Source: Chthoniobacterales bacterium
GTDB taxonomy: Bacteria; Verrucomicrobiota; Verrucomicrobiia; Chthoniobacterales; UBA10450
Direction: 5' to 3'
Assembly: GCA_003244145.1 (NCBI GenBank)
Contig: QHBM01000028.1
Coordinates: 1 to 48,371 of the forward strand
DNA: 48,371 bases
Part shown: piece after piece, positions 26,176 through 34,841 of the stretch
Position numbering within the stretch: position 1 is the first letter of the stretch
Layout: each line of letters starts with the position of its first letter
Notes under the pieces: model-generated
What the model was told of the DNA's origin: nothing
The model's input: the letters and a program-made list of their open reading frames with translations, nothing else
Databases searched by the model: none
Translations under genes and position numbers: made by a program

Positions 26176-27198
26176 CTAGATCGATGAGCGGGTGGCGGAG
26201 CTCGGGGTTGTCCCCGGGATCTCCACGTGGGCCGCTGTCGGCGCTGCCTTGTTTTGCGCTTCCAACATAACTTCAAGGTTCGTCGCAGCCGTCTGCAGTT
26301 CGAACTCTAAGTTAGACACGCGGGACGTGAAAAAGTTAAACGGAACCAGGGCGAAGATGGCGATGCCGAGACCGCACGCCGTGGCGATGAGCGCTTCGGC
26401 GATACCGCCGGTGACCGCTTGCACGGCCAGCTCTTCGTTCCCGAGGAAGCTGAACGATTTCATCAAACCGGTGATCGTGCCCAACAAACCGAGCAGCGGG
26501 GCGAGCGTGACCAACGTATCCATGACGACGAGGAACCGGCCGGCGCGTTTGATCTCAATGCCGGCGGCAACCTGCAGAGCGCCCTGTAGGGACGCGTGCT
26601 GGTGATTCAAACCGTTCCACATCATGCGCAGAACCGGATCGCGCGAATCGCGGGAGAGCCGGGAAGCTTCGGCAACATCGCCAACTTCGATCGCCGTGAA
26701 AACTTTCTCGATGCGTTTAGGATCGCGGCGCATCCAGCGGCCCAGCCACCAGAAAATGCGCTCGAGCACCACGGCCAGGGCGGTGAGCGAAACCACAAGG
26801 ATCGGCCACATGATCGGGCCGCCCTTACGGAAGTTTTCGACGAAGAAATTCTTATCGAAGGCGCCTTCCGGCGTCGGCACCGGCGTCGGCGAAGCACTGG
26901 GAGATGGAGAAGCAGAAGCAGCCGTCGTGGCTGTCGTCGTGGCGGGTGACATCGCGGTGGTTGCCGGAGTCATGCCTGGGATCGGCGAAATTCCCGGAGC
27001 CGTAGCGGCAGGACTTGTCCCCGTGACGGACGTGGCCGGCGGCACCACTGGAGCGGTTGCGGGCGCGACAGCCGGAGTCATCGGAGGCTGCGCTCCGGGT
27101 GGCTTAACTGGTGGCGCGTTCGGTGGTGGCGGCGTTTGGCCGAACGAAGTCAGCGCGAGAGTGACGGAGCAGAGGCTGGCGATTAGCAGTGTTTTCAT
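26176..27198 (-). CDS. exbB: ExbB/MotA/TolQ proton channel protein with signal peptide and Pro/Ala-rich N-terminal extension
   Basis: A 340-residue protein, about 110 residues longer at the N-terminus than classical ExbB. It begins with a cleavable-looking signal peptide (MKTLLIASLCSVTLALTSFG), then a Pro/Ala/Thr-rich periplasmic segment (about 22-112), and then the channel core: a membrane span with GGPIMWPILVVSLTALAVVL, a cytoplasmic loop and two further spans with TLAPLLGLLGTITGLMKSF and AEALIATACGLGIAIFALVP. Such signal-bearing ExbB proteins are known in several phyla. It is the first gene of exbB-exbD-tonB-exbD on the minus strand. Confidence 0.92.
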   Translation of the reverse strand: MKTLLIASLCSVTLALTSFGQTPPPPNAPPVKPPGAQPPMTPAVAPATAPVVPPATSVTGTSPAATAPGISPIPGMTPATTAMSPATTTATTAASASPSPSASPTPVPTPEGAFDKNFFVENFRKGGPIMWPILVVSLTALAVVLERIFWWLGRWMRRDPKRIEKVFTAIEVGDVAEASRLSRDSRDPVLRMMWNGLNHQHASLQGALQVAAGIEIKRAGRFLVVMDTLVTLAPLLGLLGTITGLMKSFSFLGNEELAVQAVTGGIAEALIATACGLGIAIFALVPFNFFTSRVSNLEFELQTAATNLEVMLEAQNKAAPTAAHVEIPGTTPSSATRSSI

Positions 27199-27394
27199 AG
27201 GGTTGATTGGAAAGTTTTCCCGGGCTCGAATTCGATGAGTTGGTTATCCTCCTCAATGAGATAAGCGCTAGTCGAGCAAAACTTTCGCGTTTGTCTTTTC
27301 GACGGTTCGGATCCTGGCGGAGCCACTATTCTAGTTCGCATCATCCGCCCTTGTGGGATGTAGCTTAGGGCGGGTAAATTGCGCGAGGGAAGCA
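27199..27394. other. 196 bp intergenic region upstream of the second Ton operon
   Basis: It lies between the start of exbB (27198) and the stop of the FAH-family gene (27395), both on the minus strand. It must contain the promoter of the Ton operon. It is less GC-rich than its surroundings, but I see no convincing promoter pair, Fur-like palindrome or riboswitch fold. Confidence 0.4.
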
Positions 27395-28171
27395 TTATTT
27401 ATCGTTTCGCTGCATTCGCGAGACCGAATTCTGCAATGCCGGCCAGTCGCCGATCCGGCCCTCGAGTTGGTCGCCTTCATGAATCGGACCGACGCCGGAA
27501 GGCGTTCCCGTCAGAATAAGATCGCCCGGCAGGAGCGTCAGTCCCTGGCTCGCGAAGGAGACAATTTCCGCCACGGAATAAATCATCTGGCTCGTGCGCG
27601 CCTGTTGTTTCACTTCGCCATTCTGCCGCAGAGCGATCGGCAAATCGGAGACCTCCACCTCGGTGTAAACGAACGGACCGACCGGCGTGTAAGTGTCGAA
27701 CGACTTGGCGCGCGCGAATTGTTTCTCAGATTTTTGCAGGTCGCGATCGCTGATATCTTCGCCAACGGTGTAGCCGAAAATGTGATCGCGCGCTCGCTCG
27801 ACCGATACATTCTTGGTCTTCGCGCCGATGACGATGGCGAGCTCGACTTCGAAATCGGTTTGATGATCCGGAAATGCGATCTCGATTGTGCCGCCGTGTG
27901 GCAGCAGCGACGTCGGCGCCTTGAACCAGATAAGCGGTGTGCCGAGCGGCGTGCGTTTCATCTCAGCGATGTGATCGGCGTAATTCAAACCGACGGCGAT
28001 GAGTTTGCCGGGCGCGACCGGGAGATCGATTTGCAATTCTCCCATGGGAATGACCGCGCCGGTGAATTCGAGGCCGAGCCAGTAAGGCTTGGTTAGAACG
28101 TGAACGTTCTCACCGCGCATCTCTCCGTAGAGGCGCTCGCCGCTTGCAATGAAACCACCAAAGGTACGCAT
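27395..28171 (-). CDS. fumarylacetoacetate hydrolase (FAH) family protein
   Basis: A 258-residue cytoplasmic enzyme of the FAH superfamily, which includes acylpyruvases, 2-hydroxyhepta-2,4-diene-1,7-dioate isomerases and oxaloacetate tautomerases. Visible signatures are KLIAVGLNYADHIAEM, the metal-binding DFEVELAIVIG (E-x-E), GYTVGEDISDRDLQ, and the C-terminal LTGTPSGVGP. The N-terminal extension of 60 residues (RTFGGFIASGERLYGE...) is like that of YcgM/UGL-type members. The start is ATG at 28171; the frame is open to 28219, into the palindromic element. The exact substrate cannot be told. Confidence 0.9.
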   Translation of the reverse strand: MRTFGGFIASGERLYGEMRGENVHVLTKPYWLGLEFTGAVIPMGELQIDLPVAPGKLIAVGLNYADHIAEMKRTPLGTPLIWFKAPTSLLPHGGTIEIAFPDHQTDFEVELAIVIGAKTKNVSVERARDHIFGYTVGEDISDRDLQKSEKQFARAKSFDTYTPVGPFVYTEVEVSDLPIALRQNGEVKQQARTSQMIYSVAEIVSFASQGLTLLPGDLILTGTPSGVGPIHEGDQLEGRIGDWPALQNSVSRMQRNDK

Positions 28172-28204
28172 GACTTTCACAGATTGCACAGGTTGCCGCA
28201 GATA

Positions 28205-28255
28205 GGTAGGGCGGTTCACCGAACCGCCCGGGCGATTGAGTCAATCGCCCCTACC
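28205..28255. repeat. intergenic palindromic element, two perfect hairpins in an outer stem
   Basis: Outer arms GGTAG (28205-28209) and CTACC (28251-28255) enclose a nine-pair hairpin (GGGCGGTTC 28209-28217, loop ACC, GAACCGCCC 28221-28229) and a ten-pair hairpin (GGGCGATTGA 28230-28239, one-base centre, TCAATCGCCC 28241-28250). All pairs are Watson-Crick. The right outer arm provides the TAG stop of the upstream glycosidase gene. It separates that gene from the FAH-family gene. Confidence 0.85.
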
Positions 28256-29021
28256 TCGGTACCACCGCAACAAAATCGCGCACGGTCTTTTGCTCGGGAA
28301 TCGAGAACGGGCCCCGTTCTCCGGCAAACCAAAAAGCGCTCGACGATCCGCCATCGAAATTGAGCGCGCGTTGCACCTTTAGGTCGGGCACGATCCGGGG
28401 CGTGGCCAGAATGTCACCGAGCTCGGCCAGCGTCACACTCGAACAAAAACCGATCGCGGCGCGATCGGCTCCGCCAGTCACGATGAAGGTGCGCCGGGCC
28501 GAGCGCGTCGCATTGAGTCCTGGCACTGGCTTCCCGCCATCGACCAGGAAAGGGCCGCATTGCAAGGCGGCGACAATATTTTTCCGGAAGGAATATTCCG
28601 CGGACCGAAACAACTGAAGCCGCCCATTCGAGAAAATCATCACGCCGCTCAGCAGCCGTGCCTTGCGAAACGGCGCGATCAATTTCCCGTCGCCGATCAA
28701 TAATCCCACTGGCGCATTTTGCGGATCGAAATAGCCGCCGTTCACTCCGGCCAGAGCATGCGCCGGTGGCATCGCGGCGCTGAGATCGTTTGCGCCGGTT
28801 GCATTATCGATCACCCGGACCGCGGCGGTTTTCGTCGAGAAAAGGGCGAGATCGAGCGTGGCTTCTTCATTCGTCCCGCTCTCGGTCAAAACAACTTGCC
28901 TATGTTCGATGCTCGCCGCCGCGCCTCGCTCATTTTGGGAGGAGACGACGCTCCACTCCGCGCTGGCGGACGCGACCAACAGAAACCCGAGCGCGACAGT
29001 CAGGCCCGTTCTAACCGCCAT
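28251..29021 (-). CDS. secreted phosphodiester glycosidase (NAGPA) domain protein
   Basis: A 256-residue exported protein: signal peptide MAVRTGLTVALGFLLVASAS with cleavage near ASA-EW, then a phosphodiester glycosidase domain as in the mannose-6-phosphate uncovering enzyme NAGPA. Signatures are AGVNGGYFDPQNAPVGLLI, a central CGPFLVDGG, and RALNFDGGSSSAFWF. Bacterial members are thought to act on wall or exopolysaccharide sugar-phosphates, substrate unknown. The start is ATG at 29021; it overlaps the 3' end of the TPR gene by 11 bases. Its last codons (AGG TAG) fall in the palindromic element at 28205-28255. Confidence 0.85.
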   Translation of the reverse strand: MAVRTGLTVALGFLLVASASAEWSVVSSQNERGAAASIEHRQVVLTESGTNEEATLDLALFSTKTAAVRVIDNATGANDLSAAMPPAHALAGVNGGYFDPQNAPVGLLIGDGKLIAPFRKARLLSGVMIFSNGRLQLFRSAEYSFRKNIVAALQCGPFLVDGGKPVPGLNATRSARRTFIVTGGADRAAIGFCSSVTLAELGDILATPRIVPDLKVQRALNFDGGSSSAFWFAGERGPFSIPEQKTVRDFVAVVPR

Positions 29022-31008
29022 GCTTTTTGAGTAAGGCAACGAAGCGCGGGTCCTGCCGCATTGGGTCCCAGATAGGACTGATCTTCAGAAGAGCTACGGT
29101 GAGCTGGCTTGGTCGCGAAAGCAGACCGTCGATCAGCTCGAGGGCCTTGTCGAACTCGCCCACGTTGGCGTAAACTTCCGCCAGAGCCTGCGTCGCCACT
29201 GGGCCTTCGAACGCATCGATCGTTTCCGGGGTAAGCTCGGTGGCGCGCTTTGCCTCGGCAATGGCCGCGTCTTTCTCTCCGAGACACGCAAGTATTCCCG
29301 CGAGCCTCGAGTGCCGCTTCGCTTCCTCCGGCGCCGCGCTCACAAATGTTTCGACGTATCCCCTGGCCTTGAGGAGCGCTTCACGAGCACCGGCCTCATC
29401 GTGCAGCATTTTTTTGGCGATACCGATTACTTCGTACTTGGAGAGCAGTCCCTCGGGATCGCGCGCGATTGCTGCGTCCGAAAGCATTTCCGCCTGCTGC
29501 AACGCCTCTGTAAACCTCCGCTGCAGAATCAACGTTTGCACCAGCGCACTGGTGTAGTGCCCCTTCACTTCGTCGTTCATCGGCCTGGAGGCGAGCGCCT
29601 GGATGCCGCGCTCGGCAATCTCAAACGTCCCTTTTTCGCTGATCTCCAATTGCGCCTTGACCGACCAAAGGTTGAATGAATCGGGCGCCAGCTTCAGCGC
29701 CCGGTCGATCGCCTTGTTCGCGGCGTCGAAGTTTCGCTGGCACTGATAATTGAAAGTGAGATTTTGCAGGGCCCACGTTTCGTTCGGGCTCAGCTCGACG
29801 GCTTTCTCCAGATTGGCATTCGATTCGGCCCACTTTCCCTGGCGGCGCTGGATGGCGCCGATCGCGAGATGGACTTCCGCATCGTTGGGCAGGCCGCGTT
29901 GCGCGGCGAGAAATTCCTCCATGGCGCGCTCGTAATTGCGGTTGCCGTAATAAAAAGAAAAGCCGAGCGCCAGATGACCTTCGGGCAAGTCCGGTTGCAA
30001 TTTCAGCGCGCGCTCGGCCAGGACGCGAGCCTTCTCTTTGCGTGCCGTCGCCGCCGGCTCAAACGTGTGATAGATCCAACTTTCGAGCCGCGAGAGATCG
30101 GCGGCGGCGAGGGCGAAGTTTGGATCCATCTGCAGCGCTCGCTCGTAGAGCTGCTCGGCCTGTTTCAATTTTTCGATTTCCTCCATTTCCGCGTGCAAAG
30201 CGTGCGCCTGGACGAAGGCGAAATAGGCTTCTCCGTTCTCCGTCGGTTTTCGCGTCATCTGCGCTTTCTCCGTCGGCGAAAGCTTGGCCTGCAATTCGCG
30301 CGCGATTTTCTGCGCGAGATCGGTCTGGATCGCGAAGACGTCGGTGAGATCGCGGTCGTAATCCTCGGCCCAAATGTGCTCGTCGTTCACCGCGTTGATG
30401 AGCTGCACATTGACGCGGACGCGATTGCCGAACTTGCGCACGCTCCCTTCCAGGATGGTGGAAACGCCGAGAGCTTTTCCTATTTCGCGCACGTTCTTCT
30501 CCTTGCCTCGATAGGGCATCACCGAGGTGCGCGAGATCACCTTCAGGTCGCCGATCTTGGAGAGGTTCGTCAGGATATCATCCTGGATGCCGTCGGCAAA
30601 AAACGCGTTCTCCTTGTCGTCACTAAAGTTTTCGAACGGCAGAACGGCAATTGACTTCTCGAGTTTTTTTGCGGAAGCGCGCGGCAGCAGAAAGAATCCT
30701 GCGGCGGCGGAGACTATGATGCCCGCGGCGAGCAAGGCGATCACGTTCCGCCTGCGCCGCGGCGCGGTCGGTGGGGTCGGCGTGGTGCGAATGCCTTCTG
30801 GAGTTACCTCCAGCGCCCAGGCGAGGATCAGCGAGATAGGAAATCCGATCAGCAGCAAAACGATGACTAGCCGCAAAGCCCAGCCGGGCAGTTCCCACGC
30901 TGGGAAGACCGCGGAAGCCAGCTGGATTACGCCGCCGGCCACGACGACGTAGGCGACGGCCGCGCGATAAACTTTGCGTCGTTTAATCTCCTCGAAGAAT
31001 CCAGCCAT
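29011..31008 (-). CDS. TolB-domain/TPR membrane protein
   Basis: A 665-residue protein: N-terminal FFEEIKRRKVYRAAVAYVV with two membrane segments (about 14-35 and 44-66) and a third at about 88-107, then a TolB-N/FlgO-like domain (KSIAVLPFENFSDDKENAFFADGIQDD through GKALGVSTILEGSV, about 120-240), and a long array of tetratricopeptide repeats (about 260-665). Proteins with this layout often carry a kinase, cyclase or winged-helix domain in front; here only membrane spans are found, so it is probably a scaffold or sensor. The start is ATG at 31008; a TTG at 31017 is the frame's other option. Confidence 0.85.
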   Translation of the reverse strand: MAGFFEEIKRRKVYRAAVAYVVVAGGVIQLASAVFPAWELPGWALRLVIVLLLIGFPISLILAWALEVTPEGIRTTPTPPTAPRRRRNVIALLAAGIIVSAAAGFFLLPRASAKKLEKSIAVLPFENFSDDKENAFFADGIQDDILTNLSKIGDLKVISRTSVMPYRGKEKNVREIGKALGVSTILEGSVRKFGNRVRVNVQLINAVNDEHIWAEDYDRDLTDVFAIQTDLAQKIARELQAKLSPTEKAQMTRKPTENGEAYFAFVQAHALHAEMEEIEKLKQAEQLYERALQMDPNFALAAADLSRLESWIYHTFEPAATARKEKARVLAERALKLQPDLPEGHLALGFSFYYGNRNYERAMEEFLAAQRGLPNDAEVHLAIGAIQRRQGKWAESNANLEKAVELSPNETWALQNLTFNYQCQRNFDAANKAIDRALKLAPDSFNLWSVKAQLEISEKGTFEIAERGIQALASRPMNDEVKGHYTSALVQTLILQRRFTEALQQAEMLSDAAIARDPEGLLSKYEVIGIAKKMLHDEAGAREALLKARGYVETFVSAAPEEAKRHSRLAGILACLGEKDAAIAEAKRATELTPETIDAFEGPVATQALAEVYANVGEFDKALELIDGLLSRPSQLTVALLKISPIWDPMRQDPRFVALLKKHGG

Positions 31009-31097
31009 GCCCGTCAATTACAAACGTCCACTGCAGGTGAGACAAGATTCTTCCGCCGACGTTGCGATTAATCTCGCCACCGGCGCAGCTCGCCCGA

Positions 31098-32033
31098 TTA
31101 CTTTACCCCGGTGGCGAAAACCGTCTGGAAATGCGGGCTCTGCTTTTCCCGCGAGACCACCGTGACTTCGATGTTCCTGAAACTCGCCGCTTCGAGAAAC
31201 TGATGGAGCTGCACTTCGCTGAAACCGAGCCAGTGGTCCGCGTACAATTCGCGGGCGCGTTCGAACCGGTGGCTGAGCAAATCGAGGATCACGATCCGCC
31301 CGCCTTCGCGCAGGATGCGTTGCGCGCTTGCGATCGCGCGCTCGGGATGGATGGCGTGATGCAGGGCCTGGCTCAGAATCGCCAGGTCCACGGTTCCCTT
31401 GGCGATAGGCGGATCTTCGATGTCGCCGAGACGGTACTCGAGGTTCGCGAAGCCATGGCGTTTCGCGAGCTGCGAGCCGAACTCGACCATCTTTGGCGCG
31501 TTATCGATCGCAATAACTTTGCGCGCGGTCTTGGCGAGCAGTTGCGCGAGCGTCGCTTCGCCGGCACCGAGATCGGCGACCGTCAGCGCCGGCAGCAGCG
31601 AAATCAAAGTGTGGGCCAGCGCCTGCCAGGAACGGCCCGGAACATAACTGCGCCCAAACTTTCCCGCGAGCTCGTCGAAATATTCGCGCGCCTTGTCCCG
31701 CCGTTTGCGCAGCGCGAGCTGCAAGGCGGTGCGGTCGCGTTTTGTCTCCGGCATTTCCCGGGCAAGGACGCGGATCAAGTCGCTCACCTTCGAGCGCGCC
31801 GGGTTTCGCTCCTCCTTCGCGGTCAGTCCGTAATAAACATTCTTGCCCGCCCGGCGATCTTCCACCACGCCGGCGCGTTTCAATTGCGCGAGGTGACTCG
31901 AGATGCGGGACTGCCCCATGCCGAGAATTTTCTGAAGCTCCGCCACCGAGAGTTCGTCTTCTTCGAGCAACAGGAGCAGACGAAGCCGGGTCGGATCGGC
32001 CAGGAGGCGCAGAAAATTAATGGTTGACGGCAT
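31098..32033 (-). CDS. ArsR-family regulator fused to SAM-dependent methyltransferase domain (SahR-like)
   Basis: A 311-residue two-domain protein. Residues 1-75 are an ArsR winged helix (LADPTRLRLLLLLEEDELSV, LGMGQSRISSHLAQLKRAGV, VEDRRAGKNVYYGLT); residues about 140-300 are a class I methyltransferase with motif I VADLGAGEATLA, an acidic ligand in AIDNAPKMVE, and ILSQALHHAIHPE. No arsenic-binding Cys pair is seen. Known SahR proteins of Proteobacteria have this fusion and respond to S-adenosylhomocysteine, repressing methionine-cycle genes. The divergent metK-ahcY pair and the shared palindrome make the same job likely here. The GGAGGT ribosome binding site fixes the start. Confidence 0.88.
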   Translation of the reverse strand: MPSTINFLRLLADPTRLRLLLLLEEDELSVAELQKILGMGQSRISSHLAQLKRAGVVEDRRAGKNVYYGLTAKEERNPARSKVSDLIRVLAREMPETKRDRTALQLALRKRRDKAREYFDELAGKFGRSYVPGRSWQALAHTLISLLPALTVADLGAGEATLAQLLAKTARKVIAIDNAPKMVEFGSQLAKRHGFANLEYRLGDIEDPPIAKGTVDLAILSQALHHAIHPERAIASAQRILREGGRIVILDLLSHRFERARELYADHWLGFSEVQLHQFLEAASFRNIEVTVVSREKQSPHFQTVFATGVK

Positions 32034-32038
32034 TTTGC

Positions 32039-32044
32039 ACCTCC
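32039..32044 (-). promoter_or_regulatory. strong ribosome binding site of ArsR-methyltransferase gene
   Basis: Read on the minus strand, GGAGGT lies five bases before the ATG at 32033, an almost ideal Shine-Dalgarno sequence, rare in this window. It supports this start. Confidence 0.8.
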
Positions 32045-32046
32045 AC

Positions 32047-32062
32047 GATATATCGACGTATC
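32047..32062. promoter_or_regulatory. 16-bp palindrome, candidate operator of ArsR-methyltransferase regulator
   Basis: GATATATCGACGTATC reads as a palindrome at 12 of 16 positions, and the four mismatches preserve pyrimidine/purine order: GATAYRTCGAYRTATC. It lies 14 bp upstream of the regulator's ATG and 77 bp upstream of metK, where a dimeric ArsR-type winged-helix protein would control both directions. Its A/T-rich ends stand out from the surrounding sequence. I could not place a confident promoter around it. Confidence 0.55.
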
Positions 32063-32138
32063 ATGATTGGTCAATATGTTGGCTGATCGGCGCGGTCAGT
32101 AGCGCCACTCCGAAATCATCATCCCTTAACTGCATTCC

Positions 32139-33338
32139 ATGCTCCGACGCTTTATTTTTGCTTCCGAATCCGTGGGCGAAGGCCATCCGGATAAAGTCTG
32201 CGACACCATTTCCGATGCCGTGCTCGATGCGTGCCTCCGGCAGGACCGCACGAGTCGCGTGGCCTGCGAGACCTACGCGAAAAGCAATGTCGTAATCGTC
32301 GGCGGCGAGATCACGATCCCGAATTTGCCGAAGGGCAAACACCTTGAGGACGTCATTCCGATCAATCGGATCGTGCGCGACACCGTCCGCGACATTGGTT
32401 ACGTCCATGATGACGACGTCTTTCACGCCAAGAAAATTTTCGTTAACACCGTCATTACCGATCAGTCGCATGACATCTCGCAGGGCGTGGACGCGAAGAA
32501 GGCGAAAGGCAAGCAGACCTCCGAGCAAGGCGCGGGCGACCAGGGTTTGATGTTCGGTTTCGCCTGTGATGACACGCCGGAATTGATGCCGGCGCCGATC
32601 ATGTTTGCGCACCGGCTTGGACGTGAGCTGACCCGGATCCGCAAGAGCGGCAAGGCCGAGTGGCTCCGGCCCGACGCGAAATCGCAGGTCTCGGTTATTT
32701 ACGAAAACGGAAAGCCGGTCGGCATTTCCAATGTCGTCATCTCGACCCAGCACACCGAAGACATCGAGCACAAGGGAATCGAAAAGTTCATCATCGAAAA
32801 GGTCATCCGCAAAGTGCTGCCGAAATCGATGCTAAACGGCACGACTCGATTTCTTGTGAACCCGACCGGCCGGTTCGTCATCGGCGGACCACAGGGCGAC
32901 ACGGGATTGACCGGACGAAAAATCATCGTCGATAGCTATGGCGGTTGGGGACGGCACGGCGGCGGCGCCTTTTCCGGCAAGGACCCGAGCAAAGTCGATC
33001 GCAGCGCCGCTTACATGGGGCGCTGGGTCGCGAAGAATGTGGTCGCGGCCGGTCTCGCGACGCGGTGCGAGATTCAATTCGCCTACGCCATCGGTTATCC
33101 CGATCCGGTCAGCATGAACATCAACACTTTCGGCACGAACACTGTCGCCGAGGAATCGATCGAGCATGCGATTAACCAGGTCTTTTCCTTCAAGCCCGCC
33201 GAGATCATTCAGCAGCTCGATTTACTCCGGCCCATTTACAGCAAGACCACCAACTATGGCCACTTCGGCAAAGACGATCCCGACATTACCTGGGAAAAAA
33301 CCGACAAGGCCGCAGCACTCAAAAAAGCAGCGAAGTAA
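32139..33338 (+). CDS. metK: S-adenosylmethionine synthetase
   Basis: Cytoplasmic tetrameric enzyme making S-adenosylmethionine from methionine and ATP. The 399-residue protein has [16 protein letters not shown] (ATP-binding HPDK), the signature hexapeptide GAGDQG (in the segment [13 protein letters not shown]), DAKSQVSV, the P-loop-like [20 protein letters not shown] and [19 protein letters not shown]. All are textbook MetK. Start ATG at 32139. It is followed after 19 bp by ahcY and is divergent from the ArsR-methyltransferase gene across a palindrome. Confidence 0.98.
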   Translation: MLRRFIFASESVGEGHPDKVCDTISDAVLDACLRQDRTSRVACETYAKSNVVIVGGEITIPNLPKGKHLEDVIPINRIVRDTVRDIGYVHDDDVFHAKKIFVNTVITDQSHDISQGVDAKKAKGKQTSEQGAGDQGLMFGFACDDTPELMPAPIMFAHRLGRELTRIRKSGKAEWLRPDAKSQVSVIYENGKPVGISNVVISTQHTEDIEHKGIEKFIIEKVIRKVLPKSMLNGTTRFLVNPTGRFVIGGPQGDTGLTGRKIIVDSYGGWGRHGGGAFSGKDPSKVDRSAAYMGRWVAKNVVAAGLATRCEIQFAYAIGYPDPVSMNINTFGTNTVAEESIEHAINQVFSFKPAEIIQQLDLLRPIYSKTTNYGHFGKDDPDITWEKTDKAAALKKAAK

Positions 33339-33357
33339 CAAACGCATTCAAAAAATT

Positions 33358-34791
33358 ATGAGCACAGAGACTGTTACCAAAACCAAAACTAACGATTACA
33401 AGGTCGCCAACCTCACCCTGGCGGATTGGGGCCGCAAGGAAATTTCGATCGCGGAAAAGGAAATGCCGGGCCTGATGGCGATCCGCGAAAAATACGCGCC
33501 TGGTAAACCGCTGGCGGGTGTGCGCGTAACGGGTTCGTTGCACATGACGATCCAGACGGCGGTCCTGATCGAAACACTGGTGGCGCTCGGCGCGCAGGTG
33601 CGCTGGTGCAGTTGCAATATTTTTTCGACCCAAGATCACGCCGCGGCGGCGATCGCCAAAACCGGCGTGCCGGTCTTCGCCTGGAAGGGTGAGAGCCTGG
33701 AGGAATACTGGTGGTGCACAAACCAGGCGATTTCGTTCCCGGGCGGAAAAGGTCCGCAGCTCGTGGTCGATGATGGTGGCGACGTGACCCTCTTCATTCA
33801 CAAAGGCTACGAACTCGAAGAAGGTGGCGAGTGGGCGAAGTCAGCTTCATCGAACAAGGAAGAGCAGGTCATCAAGGACCTTCTTTTGGAAGTGCAGCGC
33901 GAGAACCCGTATCGCTGGCACGAGATGGTAAAGGATTGGCGCGGCGTTTCGGAAGAGACGACCACCGGCGTGCATCGTCTGTATAAGATGCAGCAGCTAA
34001 ATCAGCTTCTCGTTCCCGCGATCAACGTCAACGATTCCGTGACCAAATCGAAGTTCGACAACCTTTACGGCTGCCGGCATTCGTTGGTCGATGGACTTAA
34101 CCGCGCGCTCGACGTCATGATCGCCGGGAAAGTCGCGGTCATTTGCGGTTACGGCGATGTCGGCAAAGGCTGCGCGCAATCGCTGCGCGGTCAGGGCGCG
34201 CGCGTTGTCATCACCGAGATCGATCCGATCAATGCCTTGCAGGCTGCGATGGAAGGTTACGAAGTCACCACCATCGAGGATACGCTCGGCCGCGGTGACA
34301 TTTACGTCAGCACCACCGGCAACGTCGACATCATCACGCTCGCCCACATGGAGCGAATGAAAGACCAGGCGATCGTCTGCAACATCGGCCATTTCGATAA
34401 CGAGATTCAGGTCGACCCGCTGAACAAGCGCCAGGACATCAAGCGCACGAACATCAAACCGCAGGTCGATAAGTATACCTTTCCTGATGGTCACGAGATC
34501 TTCATGCTGGCGGAAGGCCGGCTCGTTAATCTCGGTTGCGCCACGGGTCACCCGAGCTTTGTCATGTCCAACTCCTTCTCGAACCAGGTGCTCGCGCAAC
34601 TCGATCTCTGGAAGAACAAGGATAACTACAAAGTAGGAGTCTATGTCCTATCGAAGGCGCTCGACGAAGAAGTGGCGCGCCTCCATTTAGAGAAGATCGG
34701 CGTTAAGCTAACCAAGCTGACCGAGAAGCAGGCCGAATACCTCGGCGTGCCGATTGAAGGCCCTTACAAGTCGGAACATTACCGCTACTAA
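33358..34791 (+). CDS. ahcY: adenosylhomocysteinase
   Basis: NAD-dependent enzyme hydrolysing S-adenosylhomocysteine to adenosine and homocysteine, which relieves product inhibition of methyltransferases. The 477-residue protein has the first signature region [16 protein letters not shown], the NAD-binding [25 protein letters not shown]-like [21 protein letters not shown] and the canonical C-terminus KSEHYRY with the conserved final tyrosine. The start is ATG at 33358; the frame is open back into metK to 33166 but the first conserved residues begin after 33358. It follows metK by 19 bp and forms the SAM cycle with it. Confidence 0.98.
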   Translation: MSTETVTKTKTNDYKVANLTLADWGRKEISIAEKEMPGLMAIREKYAPGKPLAGVRVTGSLHMTIQTAVLIETLVALGAQVRWCSCNIFSTQDHAAAAIAKTGVPVFAWKGESLEEYWWCTNQAISFPGGKGPQLVVDDGGDVTLFIHKGYELEEGGEWAKSASSNKEEQVIKDLLLEVQRENPYRWHEMVKDWRGVSEETTTGVHRLYKMQQLNQLLVPAINVNDSVTKSKFDNLYGCRHSLVDGLNRALDVMIAGKVAVICGYGDVGKGCAQSLRGQGARVVITEIDPINALQAAMEGYEVTTIEDTLGRGDIYVSTTGNVDIITLAHMERMKDQAIVCNIGHFDNEIQVDPLNKRQDIKRTNIKPQVDKYTFPDGHEIFMLAEGRLVNLGCATGHPSFVMSNSFSNQVLAQLDLWKNKDNYKVGVYVLSKALDEEVARLHLEKIGVKLTKLTEKQAEYLGVPIEGPYKSEHYRY

Positions 34792-34793
34792 TC

Positions 34794-34819
34794 GGTAGGG
34801 CGAAACTCAGTCGAGCCGA
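34794..34819. repeat. possible degenerate half of the GGTAGGGCG palindromic element
   Basis: Directly after the ahcY stop, GGTAGGGCGAAACTCAGTCG and the following six bases share the first nine bases with the element starting at 28205 and end in a loosely similar GAGTC/CAGTC core. No complete hairpin remains. It may be a decayed relative or chance. Confidence 0.3.
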
Positions 34820-34841
34820 ACGCCGCATATAGGCCGGCGCG

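Noticed and set aside
32100-32138. Possible SAM or SAH riboswitch upstream of metK
   Set aside because: Only 105 bp separate the divergent starts and no conserved riboswitch core or long paired regions were recognised; the ArsR-type regulator explains control better.
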